A DNA stretch of 38,811 bases from a bacterium (GTDB lineage Bacteria > Hydrothermota > Tepidihabitantia > B3-TA06): assembly GCA_012517375.1 (NCBI GenBank), contig JAAYVC010000032.1, forward strand, positions 1-38,811, given 5' to 3'. This document shows positions 23,848 to 30,820 of this stretch, piece after piece. Every line of letters begins with the position of its first letter. Position 1 is the first letter of the stretch. The position numbers were made by a program, and so were the translations under genes. The notes below the pieces were generated by a model that did not search any database, was not told the DNA's origin, and was given only the letters and a program-made list of their open reading frames with translations.

Positions 23848-24642
23848 CTAGGAGAACCTCGAGCGGGCCTCATTGACCAGGTTTGAAAGAAGAAGCGCAC
23901 CGTGAGGTTCTCCTGAAAAATTCCCCCTTGTATGCGAAGGATGGTGCTCGGCGAGCATGAAGCGCTCCGGGTGCGGCATCATCCCCATAATCTGACCGGT
24001 TTTATCCGTGATGGCCGCGATATGAGCTTCGGAACCATTGGGGTTCGCCGGGTACCTAGGAGGAGTTCCGTCATTCGTGGCGTATCTCAGGATTATCTGC
24101 CCGTTTGTTTCGAGCAAACGGAGCACTTTCTTGTCGCGCACGGTGAAGCGTCCCTCAGCATGGGCTACAGGAAGCGTTATCAACTTGGGAAGTTTTTTTG
24201 TCCAGAAGCTTGAACCCTCAGGCTTGAGATATATCCAGCGGTCCTCGAACCTCAAGGACTTGTTGACCTCGAGTGTAACCGAAGGGTCCTCGAAGGGCTT
24301 TTCTAAAGCGGGAAGAAGACCGCATTTTGCGAGTATCTGGAACCCGTTGCATATTCCGATTATGAATTTCCCATTTGATATGAATTCTGTTATCTCATCG
24401 GCCATTGTGTGCTTGAGATCCGATGCGTAAAGGGTTCCGGCACCAAGGTAGTCGCCGTAGGTGAAGCCGCCCGGCAGCACCAGAATCTCATAGGATTCGA
24501 GCTCCCCGGGATTACCAGAGAATACGCGCAGGCTCTTTTCCGTAACCTTGCATCCGAGACGGTTGAATGCGAAGACGGTCTCCGCATCGCAGTTTGTTCC
24601 GGGACCCGTCAGGACTAAAACCTTTAACGCTTTAGAGCTCAC
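23848..24642 (-). CDS. purQ: Phosphoribosylformylglycinamidine synthase, glutaminase subunit PurQ
   Basis: PurQ hydrolyses glutamine and supplies ammonia to PurL. The 264-residue protein is a class I amidotransferase: nucleophile C98 in GICNGFQ, and H224 and E226 in MPHPERF, with the oxyanion region LPGGFTYGDYLGAG. The start is GTG 24642. No convincing Shine-Dalgarno precedes it, and a promoter -10 box ends only five bases upstream, suggesting a leaderless message. It is convergent with purSL and separated from it by two genes. An 11-bp inverted repeat (AGGAGAACCTC 23850-23860, GAGGTTCTCCT 23904-23914) spans the last codons. Confidence 0.95.
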   Translation of the reverse strand: MSSKALKVLVLTGPGTNCDAETVFAFNRLGCKVTEKSLRVFSGNPGELESYEILVLPGGFTYGDYLGAGTLYASDLKHTMADEITEFISNGKFIIGICNGFQILAKCGLLPALEKPFEDPSVTLEVNKSLRFEDRWIYLKPEGSSFWTKKLPKLITLPVAHAEGRFTVRDKKVLRLLETNGQIILRYATNDGTPPRYPANPNGSEAHIAAITDKTGQIMGMMPHPERFMLAEHHPSHTRGNFSGEPHGALLLSNLVNEARSRFS

Positions 24643-24647
24643 GCTGG

Positions 24648-24675
24648 AGTTTACCTAAGGGCTTGTTTTTGTCAA
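24648..24675 (-). promoter_or_regulatory. Probable promoter of purQ, abutting the start codon
   Basis: On the minus strand TTGACA (24675-24670), 16-bp spacer, TAAACT (24653-24648), then five bases before GTG 24642. Transcription would begin at or beside the start codon. Confidence 0.55.
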
Positions 24676-24736
24676 CGCTCGTAAAACACGGCCAGCCACG
24701 CCATTGAACTCGGAATGCCGCATCGTCTCGTCCTGA

Positions 24737-26131
24737 TTAATTCTTGATGTGTATGGCTTTCTTATACACGTTTTCTGCCGCCTCCATCACCGCCTCAAGA
24801 AGGGTCGGATGGGGCTGTACGGACGAACCAAGCACCTCTAAGGATGCTTCAAGCTCTAAACTTACAATACCTTCGCCTATAAGGGTGTCCGCTCCTGTAC
24901 CTATCACGTGCATGCCCAGAAGTTTGCCCGAACCCTTCTCCGCGATTATCTTCACGAACCCGTCGCGTTCGCCGAGCGTGGATGCACGTCCGAGCGCAGA
25001 ATACGGAAAGCGTCCTACCTCGAACTCAAGCCCTGCATCCTGTGCCTGCTTCTCGGATAGTCCCACAGACGCAACGTTCGGAATCGTATATATGCAAGCC
25101 GGCATCGCCTTGGGGTCGAACTTCACGTCGTGTCCGGCGATAACCTCAGCCGCCACCACGCCCTGTTTTGTCGCTCGGTGGGCAAGAAGGGGAGGTCCCG
25201 TAACATCGCCCACGGCGTATATTCCTTTCACCGAGGTCTCCAATTTGTCCGAGACCTTGATGAAGCCCTTCTTGTCGGTCACAATAGCGACCGCATCCTG
25301 CCACAGACCTTCCGTCAGCGGCTTGCGGCCCACACCCAATAAAAGCTTCTGGCAGTCCTTCTCCACCTTCCTCCCGTCCTCGGTCTCTATAACGGCATGA
25401 AGACCCGCGTCCGTCCTCTCGAGCTCCGTCACCTTCGACGAGAGATATAGCTCTATTCCCTGGCGCTGGATGAGTTTCGCAATATTATCCGCTACCTCCG
25501 CGTCCAGACCGGGCTGAACCTGGGGCATTATCTCCACTATAGTCACCTTTGTGCCGAAGGAGTTGTATACGGTCGCCATCTCGAGGCCGGAGGCGCCGGC
25601 GCCCACCACTATCATGCTCTCCGGAACGCTTGCGAAGAATAGCGCGCGCTCGGCGTAGAAAATCCGCTCGTCGTCCGGCACAATGCCGGGCAGGGGTGTC
25701 GGCGCAGAACCTGTTGCGATGATTATCGAGTCCGTTTCGAGAATCCGCTTCTGCGCTGCCTCCTCGACCTCCACCTTACCGGGCTCCGCAATCCTTGCGA
25801 CCCCTTTCACAAGTTCAACGTTGTTTGCGGTGAATAGGAACTCGACGCCCTTGACGAGCTTGGTCACCACCGAGTCCTTCCACTGCTGGAGTTTGGGGAA
25901 ATCGAGTTCCTTATCTTCGAACCCAAGCCCCATCCGCTGGAAGAGGGGGATGGAGTGCTTAACCTCAGCCGCGTGGCAGAGCGCCTTGGTGGGTATGCAT
26001 CCCCAGTTGAGGCACACGCCTCCAACCGCGTTCTTTTCGACTACCGCCACCTTCTTTCCCAATTGCCCGAGTCTTATTGCCGCAGGGTAACCGCCAGGTC
26101 CGGCGCCTATTACAACAGCATCATACTTCAT
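24737..26131 (-). CDS. lpdA: Dihydrolipoyl dehydrogenase
   Basis: This FAD- and NAD-dependent flavoenzyme reoxidises the lipoyl groups of 2-oxoacid dehydrogenase complexes or the glycine cleavage system. The 464-residue protein has the FAD-binding VIGAGPGGYPAAIRLGQLGK, the redox disulfide C40/C45 (GGVCLNWGCIPTK), a second Rossmann motif (VVGAGASGLEMATVYNSFG), the FAD motif IYAVGDVTG, and the dimer-interface catalytic segment QPHPTLLEAVMEA near the C-terminus. AAGGAG lies upstream of ATG 26131. No E1/E2 or gcv genes are adjacent, so its partner complex is not shown here. Confidence 0.95.
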   Translation of the reverse strand: MKYDAVVIGAGPGGYPAAIRLGQLGKKVAVVEKNAVGGVCLNWGCIPTKALCHAAEVKHSIPLFQRMGLGFEDKELDFPKLQQWKDSVVTKLVKGVEFLFTANNVELVKGVARIAEPGKVEVEEAAQKRILETDSIIIATGSAPTPLPGIVPDDERIFYAERALFFASVPESMIVVGAGASGLEMATVYNSFGTKVTIVEIMPQVQPGLDAEVADNIAKLIQRQGIELYLSSKVTELERTDAGLHAVIETEDGRKVEKDCQKLLLGVGRKPLTEGLWQDAVAIVTDKKGFIKVSDKLETSVKGIYAVGDVTGPPLLAHRATKQGVVAAEVIAGHDVKFDPKAMPACIYTIPNVASVGLSEKQAQDAGLEFEVGRFPYSALGRASTLGERDGFVKIIAEKGSGKLLGMHVIGTGADTLIGEGIVSLELEASLEVLGSSVQPHPTLLEAVMEAAENVYKKAIHIKN

Positions 26132-26178
26132 CGCAAAACTCCTTGGCTGAACTTGTGAATAATCCGTTGAATCAAGAA

Positions 26179-26206
26179 ATTCTAGTCCCTCGAACTCTCA
26201 AGTCAA
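26179..26206 (-). promoter_or_regulatory. Probable sigma-70 promoter of lpdA
   Basis: On the minus strand TTGACT (26206-26201), 16-bp spacer, TAGAAT (26184-26179), leaving a 40-50 nt leader. Confidence 0.6.
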
Positions 26207-26226
26207 CAGCAGTCAGTATCACGATA

Positions 26227-26254
26227 TTGACAACCCTAACCCCCAGCATATCAT
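26227..26254 (+). promoter_or_regulatory. Probable sigma-70 promoter of the metallopeptidase operon
   Basis: TTGACA (26227-26232), 16-bp spacer, TATCAT (26249-26254), 34 bp before the ATG at 26288. GGGAGG at 26278-26283 is the ribosome-binding site. Confidence 0.65.
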
Positions 26255-26287
26255 TTATCCGTAAATTGCAATAAAACGGGAGGAAAT

Positions 26288-26946
26288 ATGAAAAAAAACT
26301 TCCCATAATCCTGACTTCCGTTGCGGTGATGGTTGTTTTGGGCTGCGCGGCGTACTTTCCCTATGTTACGATATACGACGTTGTTCTTACGAAAATGGTA
26401 GAGGCTTCAGAGGATGCCTTGCCGCTTGATCCCAACATATTCCGGCTGCAAGTGACGATTGCGTCCTTGTTGATAGCAGGTGTCTTATCCGTGTCGATGG
26501 TTTTACTTAGAAAGGCATGTCGTTCGCTTGAACTCCAGCTTTTTAAAAGAATACTCTCTTGGGGCATCTTTTACATCCCTATAGTGACTATACTCATGCT
26601 CACAGGTTTGTGGCTGGATTTCAGGATGGGTCTTCCTTTAACAGAAGAATATCGAGAAGATTTCTGCAGGGTAGCTTATATCTTTGCCCATATATTAGCG
26701 CATGAAATCGGACATGCACTGGGCTTGAAAGACGAAAAGTTGGACCCAAATGACGACGAAGATCCAGTAAGCTACCAGTTGATGTGTAGCGAGCTTCTGT
26801 ACGGTGTATACGAATCACAAAAATTCGGTGTTTCCTATGAAAATTCCAATTTCATGACTGATATCAGTGAAGAGAATAGGAACAATGATTGTCTGATCAA
26901 CTTTCATAAGTTGCTCGGAAGAGAAACAACAACAAACCTTTGGTAG
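26288..26946 (+). pseudogene. Membrane zinc-metallopeptidase lipoprotein, frame interrupted at an A8 run
   Basis: GGGAGG precedes ATG 26288, but that frame stops after six codons. The long frame (open from about 26299 and with its first internal ATG at 26326) is joined to the ATG if one A is added to the A8 run at 26291-26298. The joined protein starts MKKKLPIILTSVAVMVVLGC, a textbook lipoprotein signal with Cys20. After two hydrophobic segments comes HEIGHALGLKDE, a metzincin-type HExxHxxGxxD zinc motif, with SYQLMC downstream as a possible Met-turn. So this is either an assembly error, a phase-variable gene or one expressed by slippage. The coding frame is otherwise intact to 26946. Natural substrate unknown. 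AT-rich relative to lpdA. Confidence 0.7.
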
Positions 26947-26956
26947 GAGGTATCAA

Positions 26957-28096
26957 ATGCATTTAACATTAATTTCGTTTCTCTTAACCGTAACCGTTAT
27001 AGGCAATGCTAAGTCTCAAGCTGAGGTATTGCTTTCTTGTCTCACGCAAACGGATCCAATGTTGTATAGTTCACTTGAGGATTTTGACGCTTCAGGTAAT
27101 CTTTGGTTTATTAGCAAAGTCGGTAAAAACCTATATGCGACAAAAATCAGTCCAAAAGGTGAGTTAATTTTCAGCAAAATACTCCTTTTTACCTCCCCCA
27201 AAAACCAGAGGGTAAACATTGGGACATCAAGAATAACTTTTGATCGATGGGAAAATGCGTATTTCCTGTTTTCATCCGACGAATCCGATAATAGCAGTGA
27301 AGATCTTCACTTTATTCGAGTAAGCTCGAATGGAGTTTTCAATGATTACTACCCATGGCCACGCTTAGCAAATGCTAGCAGCTACAAGACAGTCTTACCC
27401 GGTGATACACTGATGCTGATAGGTTCTGAAATGTTAACAAGTTCAACTAAGATAGAAGAATTTCGATGGGTCATGCATAAAGCCTTACTTGACCAGACGG
27501 GACTCACTCCTATTAGCCAGGAAACATACGACTACCGACTTTATCCCTATCATATTATGTGGACTGGTCGTTACGGTGCAGTTTTCACTGACTGGATTCG
27601 CAGATTTGGGCTTAACGCAAGAATCAAGGTCAATCCTCATGAATCTAACGACAGGTCCGGTGAAATCGATCTTATCAAACTTGACTTAAATATACCTCAT
27701 CAAAACACTTCTGAACCTCTCATTGATACTTTCTCGTGGAGAAAATACATCTGGAGAACCTATCAAAACGCTTGTATTGGCTACATGACCTTTGCCCCTT
27801 TCAAAAATGAAGGATACGTCCTATACATCCCAGATCCTGATGATTCGACCCTTTCTCACGCAATACTCTTTGATACGAATTTCGTGCTTCTTGAGCCATC
27901 AGAATTGAAGGGCGGCGGTTCACGTTATCCGAAGAATTTTGATCTACTTCCTACTGATGCAGAACGACACTCTAGCTTCCGTTGGCGTCGTGACTGTTAC
28001 GGCAATTTAATTGAAGCCCAAGTTTTATTCTGGGGTAGCGACAATTACGGAAATCTTTATACTTTTAAGAAAATGAATACTATGGACGGGAGGTAA
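26957..28096 (+). CDS. Exported protein of unknown function, propeller-like
   Basis: I do not recognise a family. The 379-residue product has a signal peptide (MHLTLISFLLTVTVIGNAKS). The mature part is beta-rich with repeated sentences such as DASGNLWFISKVGKNLYATK and FDRWENAYFLFSSDESDN, the kind seen in propeller folds. It lies 10 bp after the metallopeptidase and 2 bp before the next gene, so the three form one operon. GGAGG precedes the ATG. Codon use is AT-rich, as in the 10118-11755 gene, suggesting a similar accessory origin. Confidence 0.6.
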   Translation: MHLTLISFLLTVTVIGNAKSQAEVLLSCLTQTDPMLYSSLEDFDASGNLWFISKVGKNLYATKISPKGELIFSKILLFTSPKNQRVNIGTSRITFDRWENAYFLFSSDESDNSSEDLHFIRVSSNGVFNDYYPWPRLANASSYKTVLPGDTLMLIGSEMLTSSTKIEEFRWVMHKALLDQTGLTPISQETYDYRLYPYHIMWTGRYGAVFTDWIRRFGLNARIKVNPHESNDRSGEIDLIKLDLNIPHQNTSEPLIDTFSWRKYIWRTYQNACIGYMTFAPFKNEGYVLYIPDPDDSTLSHAILFDTNFVLLEPSELKGGGSRYPKNFDLLPTDAERHSSFRWRRDCYGNLIEAQVLFWGSDNYGNLYTFKKMNTMDGR

Positions 28097-28098
28097 CT

Positions 28099-28419
28099 AT
28101 GCATAATAGGTTTATAATTCTGTTCCTTTTCCTCTCAAATCTAATGATGGCGGTACTTATTCCCCAACCTGTAGTAAATGGATATCAACGTTTGACCAAG
28201 GATTTGTCTGACTCTCAATTAGGGAAAACCCTCTTTGGATACCTAAAAGGAGAAATCTCTTTCAAATATAGCTCCTCTAATGAATGGGTTACCATTTGTG
28301 CAGACCGGGCATGGAGTCGACTCATCTATATCCATTCTTATCTCCAAAATGGTGAGCGTGTTCTGTTTCAGCGCCCATTGGACAAATTGTCAGAGAATGA
28401 ATGCATAGTTGGGGGTTGA
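28099..28419 (+). CDS. Exported protein, probably truncated by the IS fragment
   Basis: The product is 106 residues with a signal peptide (MHNRFIILFLFLSNLMMAV) and no recognised domain. GGGAGG precedes the ATG by five bases. The frame ends in VGG-stop just where transposase-associated sequence begins (TGAGCCTGG, near 28417), so the stop codon was probably supplied by the insertion and the original protein was longer. The IS boundary is approximate. Confidence 0.5.
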   Translation: MHNRFIILFLFLSNLMMAVLIPQPVVNGYQRLTKDLSDSQLGKTLFGYLKGEISFKYSSSNEWVTICADRAWSRLIYIHSYLQNGERVLFQRPLDKLSENECIVGG

Positions 28420-28461
28420 GCCTGGTCGTAAAAGGGGTTATACTGACCCCAAGGAGCGCGC

Positions 28462-28762
28462 ATGGATGCAACGACCCAGGCTCAGGGAGGAGCGGCAAGG
28501 CTGATCCAGAAGGTAAAACAGGAGACACGGCGCAAGTTCAGCGCAGAGGATAAGATAAGGATTGTATTGGAGGGTTTCAGGAAGGAGATTTCGGTAGCGG
28601 AGTTATGCCGTCGGGAACGGATCAATCCGACGGTATACTACAACTGGCTGAAGCAGTTCATGGAGGGCGGGAAGTGTCAGCTGCGAGGCGATACGCTCCG
28701 CAGCGCGACGAGGGAGGAGGTATCCTCACTTCGGGAGGAGAACCTTCGGTTGAAGGAGCTAC
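28462..28762 (+). pseudogene. IS3-family transposase OrfA, 3'-truncated
   Basis: The first 100 residues match the HTH-Tnp_1 transposase subunit of IS3-type elements: RRKFSAEDKIRIVLEGFRKE, ISVAELCRRERINPTVYYNW, LKQFMEGGKCQLRGDT, then the leucine-zipper-like SLREENLRLKEL. AAGGAG precedes the ATG. Homology ends near 28760, and the frame runs on to 28887 with unrelated, Arg-rich residues because it reads the wrong frame of the next gene remnant. No orfB (DDE integrase) is present, so the element is dead. Confidence 0.8.
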
Positions 28763-29059
28763 GGCGGCGAGCGGGAGGATATCGCCTACTCCATCGTCGC
28801 GACTCCGGACTCGGGCGCGGTCGTCGCAGGGTATACCAAGTCGCGAGGCGCAGGAAGAAAGGACGTATGGCTGTTCAAGGTCGATAGAGATGGCAAGCTC
28901 TTGTGGGAAAACACGTTCGGAACATGGCAGGACGAGGAGGCTTTCTCCGTAGACGCCACCCCGGAGGCCGGGTTCATACTCACAGGCTACTGCACTGTCA
29001 AAGGTTCCAAAGACCTTTGGGTCATTAAAACAAACGCGCAGGGAAACGTAAACCAGTAA
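28763..29059 (+). pseudogene. 3' remnant of a GGxxxD-type repeat protein
   Basis: In a different frame from the transposase, codons 28763-29059 encode about 98 residues: GGEREDIAYSIVATPDSGAV, VAGYT, KDVWLFKVDRDGKLLW, DEEAFSVDATPEAGFILTGY, DLWVIKTNAQGNV, stop TAA 29057-29059. This is two units of the propeller-like repeat (GGxxxDxAxSxxxTxDGGxxxxGYT ... DxWxxKxDxxGxxxW) common in exported proteins of FCB-type bacteria. It has no start; the 5' part is replaced by the IS fragment. Confidence 0.7.
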
Positions 29060-29109
29060 TTCAGAATACCAACAAAATCAGATAATCCAGGTTGTGCTAT
29101 TTTCTTTAG

Positions 29110-30582
29110 TTAATCCCCGAACGCGCGGTCGAGCAGCTCCTTCGAGGGCTTCTTCGTAAAGAGCGATACGAGCACGATAATTAAGAGGGAGATCAGTATT
29201 CCCGGAATGAAGCCGTGAATGCCTGAATCCGCAACAAGCTTCCAGCCCGCCTTTCCGAGAATCTGCCACGCGAGGGCGACAAAAGAGCCTGTAATCATTG
29301 AGAGAAGAACGCCCATCTTCGAGGCGCCGCGCCAGTAGACGCCGAAGAGCATGGGCCAGAGATTGGTGGATGCGATTATTGCCCATGCAAAGCCGGTTAT
29401 GACGAGTATGAGGTCTGGCGGCTTAAGGGCTATGACGAGCGAGATGAGCCCGGCTGCAAGACTCACTATCCTGCCCCACAGCACCTGCCTCTTGTCGCTC
29501 ATCTCAATTTTAAGCCCCTTCTCCACGACGTCGCGCACGACGCCAGAGGAGACAATAATCAAAACCGATGCGAACGTGCTCATTCCGGCGGCAAGAACCC
29601 CTGCAAGGAGCAGGCCTCCTGCCCAAGGGGGGAGTGTGTGCTTCACGAGCGTCGGTATGGCAAGGTCGGGGTTTGGGAGATTGGGGAAAAGCGCGCGCGC
29701 GGCCGCTCCTGTGAGATAGGGCAGAAGCGCTATCGAGCCGCCGACAGTCGCAACAAGAGTCCCGATCCGCAAGAGCTTTGCTTTTTCAATCGAATAGAAG
29801 CGCACGACAAGCTGGGGCATTCCCCACACGCCGAAGCTCATTATCAATGAGAAGCTTATGAGCCCAGCCCAGCCCCACTCTCCAGGCGTCTGCACGAGTC
29901 CCATGTTGATGGCTGAAAGCGCGTGATTGAGCTTCTCGAACCCTCCAACAGCCATTACCGCGAAGATGCTCATGAACACGAGCGCGAATATCATAACCCA
30001 TGCCTGCAGAAAGCTCGTCCAGACTACCGCAAGATAGCCGCCCACCGCCACGTAGATCAGGATAAGGAGGCCCGAAACGAGCACGGCAGTCGTATAAGGC
30101 CAGCCCATGAGTACCTCGAACGCGTTGCCCATTCCCTTCAAGACGCTCACGTTGTATATAATGAGGAATATTATGATGATTGCCGCGGAGAAGAGTCTTG
30201 CCGCAGGAGAGGAGAAGCGCTCGGCGAAAAACTCGGGCACCGTCATTGTGCCGAGCCTTTTGGTCATGACCCTTACCCTCCGTCCGATTACTGCCCACAC
30301 GAGGAAGCATCCCACAAGGACGTTTATGGCGCCAATCCAGAGCGTTGAAAGCCCGTACTTGTAACCAAACCCTCCACCTCCGATTATCAACACCGATGAG
30401 AAGTATGCGGCAACAAAGGACAAAGCCGTAACCCAGGGCCCGACCTTGCGTCCGCCCAGAAAGTAGTCCTCGCCCTTGGATGAACGTTTTCCAAGCAGGA
30501 TTCCTGTGACGAGCGTAATTGCGAAGTAGACAACGATTATCGTCCAGTACGTGAATGCCGAGGATTTGATAAACTCAATCAT
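29110..30582 (-). CDS. Sodium:solute symporter (SSS family)
   Basis: ATG 30582 has AAGGAG upstream and gives 490 residues with about 13 hydrophobic helices; a longer frame from 30618 is unlikely. SSS-family signs are the early GKRSSKGEDYFLGGRKVGPW, the following FVAAYFSSVLIIGGGGFGYKYG, TMTVPEFFAERF, and GVLAAGMSTFASVLIIVSSGVVRDVV in the TM8/Na2-site region. It is an inner-membrane Na+-coupled importer; substrate (amino acid, acetate, pantothenate and so on) cannot be decided. It overlaps the 38-residue membrane protein upstream by 8 bp. Confidence 0.92.
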   Translation of the reverse strand: MIEFIKSSAFTYWTIIVVYFAITLVTGILLGKRSSKGEDYFLGGRKVGPWVTALSFVAAYFSSVLIIGGGGFGYKYGLSTLWIGAINVLVGCFLVWAVIGRRVRVMTKRLGTMTVPEFFAERFSSPAARLFSAAIIIIFLIIYNVSVLKGMGNAFEVLMGWPYTTAVLVSGLLILIYVAVGGYLAVVWTSFLQAWVMIFALVFMSIFAVMAVGGFEKLNHALSAINMGLVQTPGEWGWAGLISFSLIMSFGVWGMPQLVVRFYSIEKAKLLRIGTLVATVGGSIALLPYLTGAAARALFPNLPNPDLAIPTLVKHTLPPWAGGLLLAGVLAAGMSTFASVLIIVSSGVVRDVVEKGLKIEMSDKRQVLWGRIVSLAAGLISLVIALKPPDLILVITGFAWAIIASTNLWPMLFGVYWRGASKMGVLLSMITGSFVALAWQILGKAGWKLVADSGIHGFIPGILISLLIIVLVSLFTKKPSKELLDRAFGD

Positions 30583-30691
30583 CTTCGCGCTCCTTCGTGC
30601 GCACAAGCGCAAATACAATCGAAGCGATAATGGTCAAAAACGTTACGATAACGGCCGCAAACGTCATCCACTTAAAACCGAAAGGTGCCAT
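30575..30691 (-). CDS. Small single-pass membrane protein, symporter accessory subunit
   Basis: A start at ATG 30691 with GGAGG upstream gives 38 residues: MAPFGFKWMTFAAVIVTFLT then IIASIVFALVRTKE and an acidic end. It is one transmembrane helix with a charged cytoplasmic tail. Small proteins of this kind are often encoded directly before SSS symporters, and the overlap with the symporter start supports a joint complex. The longer frame from 30811 would run through the promoter. Confidence 0.75.
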   Translation of the reverse strand: MAPFGFKWMTFAAVIVTFLTIIASIVFALVRTKEREDD

Positions 30692-30719
30692 CAGTATTCC
30701 TCCTTTAGACTTGTTCAGT

Positions 30720-30747
30720 ACTATACATAAGCTGCGGTCGCAGTCAA
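30720..30747 (-). promoter_or_regulatory. Probable promoter of the symporter operon
   Basis: On the minus strand TTGACT (30747-30742), 16-bp spacer, TATAGT (30725-30720), about 22 nt of leader before ATG 30691. It has identical hexamers and spacing to the divergent promoter at 30768. Confidence 0.7.
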
Positions 30748-30767
30748 GAAAAGTCTGCGCTCCGGAC

Positions 30768-30795
30768 TTGACTCTTTTTTGCAGCCGAGTATAGT
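30768..30795 (+). promoter_or_regulatory. Probable promoter of the DUF3160 gene
   Basis: TTGACT (30768-30773), 16-bp spacer, TATAGT (30790-30795), then GGAGGA and ATG 30821. Confidence 0.7.
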
Positions 30796-30820
30796 AACCA
30801 AGATATTTCAAGGAGGAACA

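Noticed and set aside
23850-23914. Inverted repeat at the end of purQ as a terminator
   Set aside because: The 11-bp arms lie within coding sequence, 43 nt apart, with no T-run. Possibly chance.
24744-25400. 218-residue plus-strand ORF opposite lpdA
   Set aside because: It is antisense to a clear dihydrolipoyl dehydrogenase and has Ser/Pro-rich shadow composition.
28605-28952. 115-residue ORF across the IS scar
   Set aside because: It is out of frame with both the transposase and the repeat-protein remnant, which explain the same DNA better.
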